Source of the DNA: Pseudomonadota bacterium
GTDB taxonomy: Bacteria > Pseudomonadota > Alphaproteobacteria > Caulobacterales > Caulobacteraceae
Direction of reading: 5' to 3'
Assembly: GCA_018241995.1 (NCBI GenBank)
Contig: JAFECT010000004.1
Span: 336,068 to 400,067 of the forward strand
Length of the DNA: 64,000 nt
In this document: positions 1 through 8,060 of the stretch, piece after piece
How positions within the stretch are numbered: the first letter of the stretch is position 1
Layout: each line of letters opens with the position of its first letter
Position numbers and translations under genes: made by a program
Notes under the pieces: generated by a model
What the model saw: only the letters and a program-made list of their open reading frames with translations
Databases searched by the model: none
Told to the model about the DNA's origin: nothing

Positions 1-312
1 GCCGGCGACGTCCACGCCGCCGTGCTGGAAGAAGTTCTTGTCCTCCGCCGCCAGGAACGCCTGCACCACCGTCGGCGGGATCTGGTCGTAGGGGGTGAAG
101 ATGCGCCGCTCGGTCGAGAACTCACCGATCAGGGTGCCGTCCCAGGCGAACACGCGGGTCGCCACCGGGGGCCGGTACTCGGCCAGCTGGCGCGCGTCGG
201 GCAGGTCGTGGAACAGCCAGGCGGCGTAGATCGCCAGGGCCAGGCCGGCAGCGGCCACCACGCTGAGCACAGCGACGCCCGCCATGGCGAACCAACGTTC
301 GGCAGACTTCAC
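1..312 (-). CDS. mrcA: Penicillin-binding protein 1A, N-terminal fragment cut by the window edge
   Basis: Class A PBPs polymerise and cross-link peptidoglycan at the inner membrane. Only the first 104 codons are inside the window. They show a short cytoplasmic start, one hydrophobic membrane segment (about residues 9-32), then the start of the glycosyltransferase domain with the family signature AAEDKNFFQHGGVD, which includes the catalytic Glu of the GT51 fold. The start is GTG at 310-312, preceded by a strong AGGGAGG ribosome site; an in-frame ATG nine codons later has no such site. The gene continues off the left edge. The family is clear; 1A rather than another class A PBP is inferred from similarity to PonA/MrcA. 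Confidence 0.9.
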   Translation of the reverse strand, partial: MKSAERWFAMAGVAVLSVVAAAGLALAIYAAWLFHDLPDARQLAEYRPPVATRVFAWDGTLIGEFSTERRIFTPYDQIPPTVVQAFLAAEDKNFFQHGGVDVAG

Positions 313-473
313 GCGCACAACCTCCCTGACGCCCCCGAGAGCTCGGAGAGCGGGCTCTTGGTCTTAGCGAGTCGCCACGGCGAAGGCAAAGGCTTGAAGG
401 CCGCAGGCGAGCGGCCCGCGCCGGTCGCGCCATTTTCGCCGCAGCGGGCTTACAGGCTGATTTCGCGAAGCTT

Positions 474-851
474 TCATGCGGCCTCGGCGCGCGCGTCGAA
501 GGCCAGACGCGCCGCCTCGACACGCCGCCGATTCTCGATCGCCCAGGCGCCCAGCGCCCCGACGGGGACCAAGAGCTCGCGCCCGAGGTCGGTCAGGGCG
601 TAGTCGACTCGCGGCGGGATGGTCGGGAACACGGTGCGCGTGACGAAGCCGTCGCGTTCCAGGGCGCGCAGGGTCGTGGTCAGCATCTTCTGGGAGACGC
701 CGTCGATGGTGCGTCTGAGTTCGCTGAACCGGCGCGTGCCGTCGCCCAGCCGCATCACAACCTGCACCGACCACTTGTCGCCGATCCGGGCGAGCAGTTC
801 GCTCACCGCCCCGCAGTTGCTCTCGGTCTCTTCGGGGTTACCGGGTTTCAA
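474..851 (-). CDS. HxlR-family (DUF24) winged-helix transcriptional regulator
   Basis: A 125-residue DNA-binding protein of the HxlR family. It carries the family pattern of an N-terminal Cys (residue 13) followed by IGDKWS, then RFSELRRTIDGVSQKML and a wing ending VDYALTDLG. In family members such as YodB and HypR that Cys senses electrophiles or disulfide stress. The start is taken as TTG at 849-851 because AAGGAGG lies seven bases upstream; the only ATG (876-878) lies before that ribosome site and lacks its own. It is divergent from a flavin reductase gene across a 112-bp gap, the usual arrangement for HxlR regulators and their target oxidoreductases. Regulation of that neighbour is inferred. 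Confidence 0.88.
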   Translation of the reverse strand: MKPGNPEETESNCGAVSELLARIGDKWSVQVVMRLGDGTRRFSELRRTIDGVSQKMLTTTLRALERDGFVTRTVFPTIPPRVDYALTDLGRELLVPVGALGAWAIENRRRVEAARLAFDARAEAA

Positions 852-895
852 AATCGTGCCTCCTTCACGGCGCCGCAACAGTCACCGATATGAAC

Positions 896-906
896 CTGGT
901 CACCAG
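896..906. promoter_or_regulatory. Candidate operator in the hxlR/flavin reductase intergenic region
   Basis: The divergent region 852-963 contains the inverted repeat CTGGT-C-ACCAG at 896-906. GTCACC also occurs twice on the same face (881-886 and 899-904, 18 bp apart). HxlR proteins are dimeric winged-helix factors that bind short inverted repeats near their own promoters, so this is the best operator candidate here. No family consensus is strict enough to confirm it by eye. Confidence 0.35.
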
Positions 907-963
907 CAGACACCAGCGCCGTCGCTCCGGCGAAGGTCCCTCCCCGTTCAAGGAAAGCCTCCC

Positions 964-1536
964 ATGCTCAAGATCGGTATCATCGTCGGCAGCACGCGAC
1001 CGGGCCGCAAGGCCGACGCGGTCGCCAAGTGGGTGCTCGACGTCGCGTCGAAGCGCACCGACGCCCAGTACGAGCTGGTCGACCTGGAAACCTTCAACCT
1101 GCCCCTGCTCGACGAAGCCATCCCACCGTCGCTGGGCAAGTACGAGAAGGATCACACCAAGGCCTGGGCCGCGAAGATCGCCTCGCTGGACGGCTTCATC
1201 TTTGTGACGCCCGAGTACAACCACTCCACCTCCGGCGCCCTGAAGAACGCCATCGACTTCATCTATGCGGAGTGGACCAACAAGGCTGCCGCCTTCGTCA
1301 GCTACGGCAGCGCCAACGGCGTGCGCGCGGTCGAGCACCTGCGCGGCGTCATGGCCGAGATTCAGGTCGCCGATGTGCGCGCCCACGTAGGCCTGTCGCT
1401 GTTCGAGGACTTCGAGGCCTTCACCACCTTCAAGCCGCGCGACATCCACACGCCGCTGGTCGGCGCGCTGCTGGATCAGCTGGTGGGTTGGACCCGCGCG
1501 CTGCAGGCGCTCAGGGCTGGCACGCTACCGGCCTAA
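964..1536 (+). CDS. NAD(P)H-dependent FMN reductase family protein
   Basis: A 190-residue flavodoxin-fold flavoprotein of the NADPH-dependent FMN reductase family (PF03358). The N-terminal GIIVGSTRPGRK is the FMN phosphate-binding loop, and TPEYNHSTSGALKNAIDF is the signature that contacts the isoalloxazine ring. Relatives reduce quinones, azo dyes or chromate using NAD(P)H. The ATG at 964 was chosen because translation then begins directly at the first beta strand (MLKIGIIVGS). The gene is divergent from an HxlR regulator whose relatives control quinone or azo reductases, so a role in electrophile or quinone detoxification is likely. The exact substrate is not visible. Confidence 0.92.
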   Translation: MLKIGIIVGSTRPGRKADAVAKWVLDVASKRTDAQYELVDLETFNLPLLDEAIPPSLGKYEKDHTKAWAAKIASLDGFIFVTPEYNHSTSGALKNAIDFIYAEWTNKAAAFVSYGSANGVRAVEHLRGVMAEIQVADVRAHVGLSLFEDFEAFTTFKPRDIHTPLVGALLDQLVGWTRALQALRAGTLPA

Positions 1537-1546
1537 ACTCGAGGGA

Positions 1547-2773
1547 TCAGGGGAGCGCCGCCAGGGTCGACGAGCGGCGCTCGCTCTCGAAATAGTCATC
1601 CACCGCCGAGGCCACGCCGTCGACCAGCCGCTCGCGGCGGACCGGGTCGGTCAGGGTCGCCTCGTCCTGCGGGTTGGTGATGAAGCCCATCTCCAGCAGC
1701 ACCGCCGGCACGTCCGGGGCCAGCAAGACCACAAAGCCCGCGTCGCGGTGGCTCTTCTGCAGCAGCGGCGCACGGCCATCCAGGCGGTCGAGCAGCACCC
1801 GCGCGAAAGCCGAGGAGCGGTTCTGGGTGGCGCGCTGGGTCAGGTCGAGCAGGATGCGGTTCACCTGCGGGTCGCGGCCGGACAGCTGCGAGCCGCCGGC
1901 CAGCCAGTCGCCGCCGGTCATCACCTTGCGCGCGGCGCGGTCGGCCCCGCGCTCGGACAGGGTGTAGACGCTAGCGCCGTGCAGGCTCCGTTCGGTCCCG
2001 GAATCGGCGTGCATGGAAATGAACAGGTCCGCGCCGGACCGGCGCGCCACCGCCACGCGCTCGGGCAGCGGAATGAACACGTCGGTGGAGCGGGTCAGGA
2101 TCACCCGATAGCGACCGGTCTTCTCCAGCTTCGCCTTCAGCGAGCGGGCCGCGGCCAGGGTTACGGTCTTTTCCAGGATGGCGGCGCCGCTGGCGCCGGG
2201 GTCCTTGCCGCCGTGGCCGGCGTCGATGACCACGAGCCGCTTGCCGGTCTTGGCCGGCGCGACGGACAGAGCCTGAACCATCTGCCTGGCCGCCGCGCCG
2301 CGCTGGGGCGGCTCCGGCAGGGCCGCGCCCTCTCGCGCCTCCAGGTCCATGACGTAGCGATAGACCTTCACCCCGTCGCCCGGCGGCAGCAGGAAGCGGC
2401 GCTTCACCGTGACCTGGCGAGAGACGTTGAAACGGATGCGCACCGCGCCCAGGCCGTCATCGACGCGCCAGTCGCGCACCAGCCCCGCGCCCGACCCCCT
2501 GCGTTCGCCCGAAGCGTTGACGCCGGACAGGGCCAGAACCACGGCCGAAGGGTCCTTGTCGTCGGAAACCAGCTCGCCACGGGCCGAGCGGTCGAGCTCG
2601 ACCACCACGCGGGTGGACTGGCGGTCGCCGCCCAGGCGCACGCGCATCAGGCCGGAGTTGGCAGCGCGGGTCTGGCCGAACCACAGGGCGGCGAGCAGCA
2701 GCGCCAACAGCGCAGGCGCCAGCGTCCACCACCGCAAACGCGGCCCGGACAGCGCTCTGGCCAGAGCGACCAT
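1547..2773 (-). CDS. amiC: N-acetylmuramoyl-L-alanine amidase, AmiC type
   Basis: A 408-residue periplasmic amidase that removes stem peptides from peptidoglycan during cell separation. It has an N-terminal hydrophobic export segment, an AMIN domain (about residues 40-140) that targets the septum, and an Amidase_3 zinc domain. Zinc-site motifs are visible: VIDAGHGGKDPGA, the Glu in AILEKTVTL, ISMHAD, and the late LLEMGFITN. ATG at 2773 has a purine-rich GGAGTGGGGAGC upstream; in-frame TTG (2788) and GTG (2782) lie slightly further upstream. It is divergent from rne, sharing the long gap 2774-3177. Caulobacter relatives work with EnvC-like activators, none of which is in this window. Confidence 0.93.
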   Translation of the reverse strand: MVALARALSGPRLRWWTLAPALLALLLAALWFGQTRAANSGLMRVRLGGDRQSTRVVVELDRSARGELVSDDKDPSAVVLALSGVNASGERRGSGAGLVRDWRVDDGLGAVRIRFNVSRQVTVKRRFLLPPGDGVKVYRYVMDLEAREGAALPEPPQRGAAARQMVQALSVAPAKTGKRLVVIDAGHGGKDPGASGAAILEKTVTLAAARSLKAKLEKTGRYRVILTRSTDVFIPLPERVAVARRSGADLFISMHADSGTERSLHGASVYTLSERGADRAARKVMTGGDWLAGGSQLSGRDPQVNRILLDLTQRATQNRSSAFARVLLDRLDGRAPLLQKSHRDAGFVVLLAPDVPAVLLEMGFITNPQDEATLTDPVRRERLVDGVASAVDDYFESERRSSTLAALP

Positions 2774-3177
2774 GCTCCCCACTCCCAAAGTCCCGGATCA
2801 GACCTTATCTATAGCCCGCACAGGCCCGTGATGGGTTAATCCTAATTAGGAAACGCGCGCCGCTTGCATTTCGTCGCGCCCCTGGGGCACATTCCCGCCG
2901 CGCGCGCCCGGCCGAGGCTCTTCAAAGCAGCCCCCGCGAGCGAGCGCACCCCGCGTCGTCCCTCTCCCAAACATCGGAGTTCGGCGCTTTATCCGGACCG
3001 GAGCCTCAGGCTCCGGGCTTGAGGACACTAAACTCATGGGCTGCGTCGCACCCGCCCTCCACCGGCATCTAGCCGACCTCGCCGCTCCCCGCGGCCGGGT
3101 GGATCGTGCGCGCGCCATCCTACAACAGCACCGGCGCCCGGCCGAAAGGCCACGCGCGCGCCGTGGAGACCCCCTTG
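2774..3177. promoter_or_regulatory. 404-bp amiC/rne intergenic region; long rne 5' leader with hairpins
   Basis: I find no credible gene here. On the + strand there is a hairpin with an 8-bp perfect stem and 3-base loop (CCGGAGCC-TCA-GGCTCCGG, 2998-3016), and GGCC-GAAA-GGCC with a GNRA tetraloop at 3140-3151, about 26 bases before the rne start. A 10-bp palindrome CCTAATTAGG (2841-2850) lies in the only AT-rich patch and probably marks promoter or operator DNA. In E. coli the rne leader folds and mediates RNase E autoregulation. A similar role here is inference from length and structure only. Confidence 0.5.
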
Positions 3178-5817
3178 ATGTCCAAGAATATGTTGATCGA
3201 TGCGGCGCATGCGGAAGAAACCCGCGTCGCCGTGGTGGACGGCCACCGGGTTGAGGAATTCGACTTCGAAAGCCGCTCAAAGAAGCAGCTTCGCGGGAAT
3301 ATCTATCTGGCCAAGGTGACGCGGGTCGAACCCAGTCTCCAGGCAGCCTTCATCGAATACGGCGGGAACCGGCACGGCTTCCTCGCCTTCAATGAAATCC
3401 ACCCGGACTACTACCAGATCCCGGTCGCCGATCGTCAGGCCATAATGGCCGAGGCGGACGACGACGACGACCTGGACCACGACGAGCACGACGAGGACGA
3501 CGAAGGCGTCTCCCTCGAGGAGGCCAAGCTGCGCCGGCGCATGATGCGCCGCTACAAGATCCAGGAGGTGCTGAAGCGCCGCCAGATCCTGCTGGTCCAG
3601 GTCGTCAAGGAAGAGCGCGGCACCAAGGGCGCGGCCCTGACCACCTACCTCTCGCTGGCCGGCCGCTACTGCGTGCTGATGCCCAACACCGCGCGCGGCG
3701 GCGGCATCAGCCGCAAGATCACCCAGGCCACCGACCGCAAGCGCCTGAAGGCGGCAGCCGCCAGCCTGGAAGTGCCGCAGGGCATGGGTCTGATCATCCG
3801 CACCGCGGGCGCCAAGCGCACCAAGCAGGAGATCAAGCGCGACTACGAATATTTGATGCGGCTGTGGGAAAACATCCGCGAGACCACGCTCAAGTCGATC
3901 GCGCCCTCGCTGATCTACGAGGAAGAGGACCTCGTGAAGAGGGCCATACGCGACATGTACGACAAGGACGTGGACAACATCTTTGTCGACGGCGAGGAAG
4001 GCTACCGATCCGCGCGTGAGTTCATGCGCATGATCATGCCCTCCCAGGCCAAGAAGATTCAGCTTTACCGCGAACCGACCCCCTTGTTCGTCAAGTACAG
4101 GGTCGAGGACGTCCTCCAGCAGATCCACTCCCCGACCGTGCCGCTGAAGTCCGGCGGCTATCTGGTGATCAACCAGACCGAGGCGCTGGTCGCGATCGAC
4201 GTGAACTCGGGGCGGTCGACCAAGGAGCGGAATATCGAGGCCACGGCCTTGAAGACCAATATGGAAGCCGCCGAGGAGGCCGCGCGCCAGTTGCGCCTGC
4301 GCGACCTCGCCGGCCTGGTGGTCATCGACTTCATCGACATGGACGAGGCCAAGAACAACCGGGCCGTCGAGAAGAAGCTGAAGGACGCGCTGGCCGAAGA
4401 CCGCGCCCGCGTGCAGATGGGCAAGATCTCCGGCTTCGGCCTGATGGAGATCAGCCGCCAGCGCCGCCGTTCCGGCATCCTGGAAGGCACCACCCACGTC
4501 TGCGAACACTGCCAAGGCGCCGGTCGCGTGCGCTCGGTCGAGTCCTCGGCCCTGCAGGCCCTGCGCGCGGTCGAGATGGAGCTTGTGCGCGGCGGGGCGG
4601 GCGCGGTGACCATCCGCGTGCCGTCCGAGGTGGCCTTCTACCTGCTGAACGAGAAGCGCGCCTTCCTGGCCCGCCTTCTGGAAGTGGCGGGCCTGTTCGT
4701 GACCGTCCAGGTCGACGACACCCTGGCCCGCGCCGATCACCAGATCGAGCGCACCGAGACCGCCGAACACCAGCCCGACCTCGCCGCCGTGCCCCTGCGC
4801 GGCGCGGCGCGCTACATGGACACGCCGCTCGACGACAGCGACGACGACATCGAGGATGAAGTCGAGGACGACGAGGACGAGGAAGAAGAAGAGCGCGAGG
4901 ACACCGACGACGACGAGCCCATCGCGCGCAGTGCGGAGCGCGGCGAAGAGCGTCCCCGCCGCGACGATGACGAGGGCCGCCGTGGCGGTCGCCGCCGTCG
5001 CCGTCGGCGCGGCGGCCGTGGCCGTGACGAGGAGTTCGAGGCGCGACCGGCCCGCGATGGCGAAGCCGACGCTGAAGGCGATGAGGACGAAGGCGACGAG
5101 GAACGGGGCGCGGAAGGCCATGACGACGGCGATTCCGAAGGCGGCCGTGGTCGCCGTCGCCGTCGCGGCCGTCGCGGCGGCCGTCGCACCCGCGACGAGG
5201 ACCGCGCGCGCGATCCCTACGGCTGGGTGCGCGCTCGCACGCCGTCGCTCGACGATCCCTACGTCTGGTTTGACCCGATCGAGGCCTCGCAGGGCGGGCG
5301 TCCGCCGCGTGACGCCGATCGACCGTCCCAAGCCGCGCCGGGCCAAGCCACCCAGGCCGCCCAGGCTACGCAGACTGAAGCCGTCGCCCACGAGGGCGCC
5401 GAGGAGTCCCCTGAGGGCCGCTCCGAGCGTGGCGGACGTGGCGGTCGCGGCCGCCGCAGCCGTGGCGGGCGTGGTCGCGGCCGGGGCGAGGCCCCCGCGG
5501 CCGAACGTCACGAAACCGAGGCCTTAGCGGCGCCGGAGTCCGCCGAGGCGCCGGCACCGGAGGCTGCGCCCGAACCGACTCCGGTGGTTGAGGAGGAAGC
5601 GCCCAAGCGCCGCCGTGTCCGGGCCAAGAAGCCGGCCGCCGCGGAAGCTGAAACCGTTGCGGAGTCGGCGCCTGAACCTGCGGCCGAAACCGCGCCGGAA
5701 GTTCCGGCGGAGCCTGAGCCTGCCCCTGTCGAGGCCCCTGCCCCGGCCGAACCGGACCCGGCGGAGATCACCGCGCCGCCCGTTCAACCGAAGCGCGGTT
5801 GGTGGCGCCGGGGCTGA
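3178..5817 (+). CDS. rne: Ribonuclease E, degradosome scaffold endoribonuclease
   Basis: An 879-residue RNase E that initiates mRNA decay and processes rRNA and tRNA. The S1 RNA-binding domain (about residues 36-160) is interrupted by an acidic Asp/Glu-rich insert near residues 92-110, typical of alphaproteobacterial enzymes. Catalytic Mg-binding Asp341 (IDVNSG) and Asp384 (VIDFIDMD) and the Zn-link Cys442/Cys445 (CEHC) keep the same spacings as E. coli D303, D346, C404 and C407. From about residue 545 the protein is disordered, with alternating Asp/Glu-rich and RRGGRRRRRR blocks that bind RNA and partners. It ends in GWWRRG; in C. crescentus the terminal GWW motif docks PNPase. ATG at 3178 follows GGAGA with good spacing, and earlier in-frame starts lack support. 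Confidence 0.97.
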   Translation: MSKNMLIDAAHAEETRVAVVDGHRVEEFDFESRSKKQLRGNIYLAKVTRVEPSLQAAFIEYGGNRHGFLAFNEIHPDYYQIPVADRQAIMAEADDDDDLDHDEHDEDDEGVSLEEAKLRRRMMRRYKIQEVLKRRQILLVQVVKEERGTKGAALTTYLSLAGRYCVLMPNTARGGGISRKITQATDRKRLKAAAASLEVPQGMGLIIRTAGAKRTKQEIKRDYEYLMRLWENIRETTLKSIAPSLIYEEEDLVKRAIRDMYDKDVDNIFVDGEEGYRSAREFMRMIMPSQAKKIQLYREPTPLFVKYRVEDVLQQIHSPTVPLKSGGYLVINQTEALVAIDVNSGRSTKERNIEATALKTNMEAAEEAARQLRLRDLAGLVVIDFIDMDEAKNNRAVEKKLKDALAEDRARVQMGKISGFGLMEISRQRRRSGILEGTTHVCEHCQGAGRVRSVESSALQALRAVEMELVRGGAGAVTIRVPSEVAFYLLNEKRAFLARLLEVAGLFVTVQVDDTLARADHQIERTETAEHQPDLAAVPLRGAARYMDTPLDDSDDDIEDEVEDDEDEEEEEREDTDDDEPIARSAERGEERPRRDDDEGRRGGRRRRRRRGGRGRDEEFEARPARDGEADAEGDEDEGDEERGAEGHDDGDSEGGRGRRRRRGRRGGRRTRDEDRARDPYGWVRARTPSLDDPYVWFDPIEASQGGRPPRDADRPSQAAPGQATQAAQATQTEAVAHEGAEESPEGRSERGGRGGRGRRSRGGRGRGRGEAPAAERHETEALAAPESAEAPAPEAAPEPTPVVEEEAPKRRRVRAKKPAAAEAETVAESAPEPAAETAPEVPAEPEPAPVEAPAPAEPDPAEITAPPVQPKRGWWRRG

Positions 5818-5891
5818 TCCGGCGCTAGTCTCCCTTCCGGGCGCTGTTCGTAAGGGCCGTGGGGGGCCTGTTGACGAGGAATGAGTTGACC

Positions 5892-7307
5892 ATGGCCTCC
5901 CCGAAACGCGTCGCGAGCATCGTGGCCGGGCTTCTGTCGGCGACGACGCTGTTCGCCGGCGCCCAGGCCCACGCCCAGTCTTTGAACCTGATCCGGGACA
6001 CCGAGATCGAAGAGACCATCAAGAAGGAGTCCACGCCGGTGATCGTGGCCTCGGGCCTGCGGCCGGAGGACGTGCACTTCTACCTGGTGGGCGACAAGGA
6101 GCTGAACGCCTTCTCGGCCGGCGGACAGAACATCTTCCTCAACACCGGCCTGATCCAGGAGACCGACAGCCCCAACCAGCTGATCGGTGTGGTGGCTCAC
6201 GAGGCCGGCCACATCGCCGGCGGCCATCTGGTGCGCGGCGATATCCAACGCGCGGGGATGAAGCCGTTCCTGCTGACGATGGGCCTAGGCGTGCTGGCGG
6301 CGATCGCGGGCGCGCCGGACGCGGCCGGGGCCCTGATCGTCTCCTCGACCCAGATGGGCGCGATGGGGGCGATGACCTATTCGCGGGTGCAGGAAGCCTC
6401 CGCCGACCAGGCGGCGGCCAATGCGCTGGAGAAGTCGGGCGAGTCCGGCAAGGGCCTGCTCGAGTTCTTCGAGAACTACCGCTACCAGGAAGTCTTCTCA
6501 GACGGGCGCAAGTACGAATACTTCCGCGATCACCCGCTGTCGGAAGACCGGATCGAAGCCCTGCGCCGCCGGGTCGAGGCCGCGCCGCACTACAATGAGG
6601 TCGATACGCCGGAGATGGTGGCCGCCCACCAGATCATGAAGGCCAAGCTTCACGCCTTCATGGACGCGCCGCAGCAGACCTTCATCAAGTACAAGGAAAC
6701 CGACACCTCCTTCATCGCCCGCTACGCCCGCGCCATCGCCTATTACAAGGAGACGGAGCCGGAGAAGGCGCTGAAGCAGATCGACAGCCTGCTCGCCGAC
6801 AACCCCAACAACCCCTACATCTGGGAGCTGAAGGGCCAGGTGCTGCTGGAATCCGGCCGCCCCGCCGACGCGGAGGCCGCGCACCGCCGCTCGGTCGAGC
6901 TGAAGCCAGACGCGCCCCTGCTGCGCATCAACCTGGCCCAGGCCCTGATCGCCCAGCAGCAGCAGGGCGGGACCTCCCTGAAGGACATCGCGCGCCTGGA
7001 CGACGCCATCGGCGAGCTGAAGCACGCCCTGGTGACCGAACAGGACAATGCGGTGGCCTTCCAGATGCTGTCACAGGCCTATGACGCCAAGCACATGGAC
7101 GGCCAGGCCCGCCTGGCCGCCGCCGAGGCGCACTACGCCCAGGGCGAACTGCGCGACGCCAAGGCGTTCGCCATGCGCGCCCGCGAAAAGCTGACCAAGG
7201 ACAGCCCCGAGTGGCGGCGCGCCACCGACATCATCCTGGTCTCGGCCCCGACCCAGGACGACCTGCGCCAATTGGCCCGCTCCGACCGCGGCGCCGGCGA
7301 CAACTGA
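5892..7307 (+). CDS. Periplasmic M48 family metallopeptidase with TPR region (BepA/LoiP-like)
   Basis: A 471-residue exported zinc protease. It has a signal peptide (cleavage likely near AQAHAQS, residues 24-30), the zinc motif HEAGH at 103-107 and the third ligand Glu168 in QEASADQAA, the M48 arrangement. The C-terminal half is made of TPR-like helical repeats. This matches BepA (YfgC), which degrades or helps assemble misfolded outer-membrane proteins such as LptD. LptD itself is encoded at 40.4 kb. ATG at 5892 gives a clean signal peptide; TTG at 5886 has slightly better ribosome-site spacing and remains possible. It sits 14 bases before a DsbA-like gene, so the two are probably co-transcribed. 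Confidence 0.92.
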   Translation: MASPKRVASIVAGLLSATTLFAGAQAHAQSLNLIRDTEIEETIKKESTPVIVASGLRPEDVHFYLVGDKELNAFSAGGQNIFLNTGLIQETDSPNQLIGVVAHEAGHIAGGHLVRGDIQRAGMKPFLLTMGLGVLAAIAGAPDAAGALIVSSTQMGAMGAMTYSRVQEASADQAAANALEKSGESGKGLLEFFENYRYQEVFSDGRKYEYFRDHPLSEDRIEALRRRVEAAPHYNEVDTPEMVAAHQIMKAKLHAFMDAPQQTFIKYKETDTSFIARYARAIAYYKETEPEKALKQIDSLLADNPNNPYIWELKGQVLLESGRPADAEAAHRRSVELKPDAPLLRINLAQALIAQQQQGGTSLKDIARLDDAIGELKHALVTEQDNAVAFQMLSQAYDAKHMDGQARLAAAEAHYAQGELRDAKAFAMRAREKLTKDSPEWRRATDIILVSAPTQDDLRQLARSDRGAGDN

Positions 7308-7321
7308 GAGCGGACCCCCTG

Positions 7322-8038
7322 ATGAAATTCCAGCTGAACGCGACGGCCGTCGTCCTGATCGTGGGCGCGGTCGCCGGGGGGACCTTCCTCGGCGTGAAGG
7401 GCTTCGAGTGGGGCGTGCACCACTACATCGTCTCCCACCCCGAGGTGCTGCTGGAGGCCGAGCAGGCCTACGCCGCCAAGCAGGACGCGGCGATGGTGGC
7501 CAAGGCGAAGCTGGCGATCCAGGCCCACAAGGCCGAGATTTTCAGCGATGCGCGCGACCCGTTCGTGGGCCCGGCCAACGCCAAGGTGACAGTGGTGCAG
7601 TTCGCCGACTACCGCTGCCCGCACTGCAAGGCCGAAGCCGCCCCGGCGGTCCTGGCCATGATCCGGAAGCACCCGGACGTGAAGTTCGTCTTCAAGGAAT
7701 GGCCGATCTTCGGCGCGCCGTCGCAAGCCGCCGCGCACGCGGCCCTGGGCGCCTGGAAACAGGGCAAGTACCTGCCGGTCTATCAGGCCTTCATGGCCGA
7801 AAAGACCATCGACCAGGCCGCCATTGACCGGATTCTGCGCGAGCAGGGCCTGGACCCCGCCAAGACGATGGCGCTGGGCTCCACTGCTGACACCGCCAAG
7901 CAGATGCTCGACACCGAGCGGTTGGCCATGCAGCTCGGCGCCCAGGGCACGCCTGCCTTCATTATCGGCGACACCATGGTGCCCGGCGCCCACATGGACG
8001 ACGTCGAGGCTTTGATCCAAAAGGGCCGCAAGGGCTGA
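7322..8038 (+). CDS. DsbA family thiol:disulfide oxidoreductase
   Basis: A 238-residue periplasmic thioredoxin-fold protein anchored or exported by an N-terminal hydrophobic segment (about residues 7-25). The active site is C99-P-H-C102 in YRCPHCKAEAAP, and the cis-Pro loop is present later as QGTPAFIIGD. The helical insertion and length fit the DsbA/DsbG-like DSBA_Thioredoxin family (PF01323), which includes 27-kDa outer-membrane protein-like oxidoreductases. It follows the M48 protease closely, suggesting a joint role in folding or quality control of envelope proteins. Whether it acts as an oxidase or isomerase is not decided by sequence. Confidence 0.92.
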   Translation: MKFQLNATAVVLIVGAVAGGTFLGVKGFEWGVHHYIVSHPEVLLEAEQAYAAKQDAAMVAKAKLAIQAHKAEIFSDARDPFVGPANAKVTVVQFADYRCPHCKAEAAPAVLAMIRKHPDVKFVFKEWPIFGAPSQAAAHAALGAWKQGKYLPVYQAFMAEKTIDQAAIDRILREQGLDPAKTMALGSTADTAKQMLDTERLAMQLGAQGTPAFIIGDTMVPGAHMDDVEALIQKGRKG

Positions 8039-8060
8039 GGCCCCCTGCTGCCCTTGCCTC

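Noticed and set aside
2836..2850. Possible CtrA site (TTAA followed by a second half-site) upstream of rne
   Set aside because: The half-sites are TTAA-N6-TTAG rather than TTAA-N7-TTAA, so the match is too poor.
3036..3254. Small frame in the rne leader
   Set aside because: It has no ribosome site, overlaps the rne start in another frame, and its Arg-rich content is typical of GC-rich shadows.
4830..5210. Repetitive GAC/GAG and CGC tracts suggesting tandem repeats
   Set aside because: These are codons for the acidic and Arg-rich tail of RNase E, with no fixed repeat unit.
3277..5511. 744-codon open frame on the minus strand opposite rne
   Set aside because: Antisense shadow of the highly GC-rich rne gene; it is made of low-complexity Val/Ala/Leu runs mirrored from the Asp/Glu/Arg codons and has no domain.
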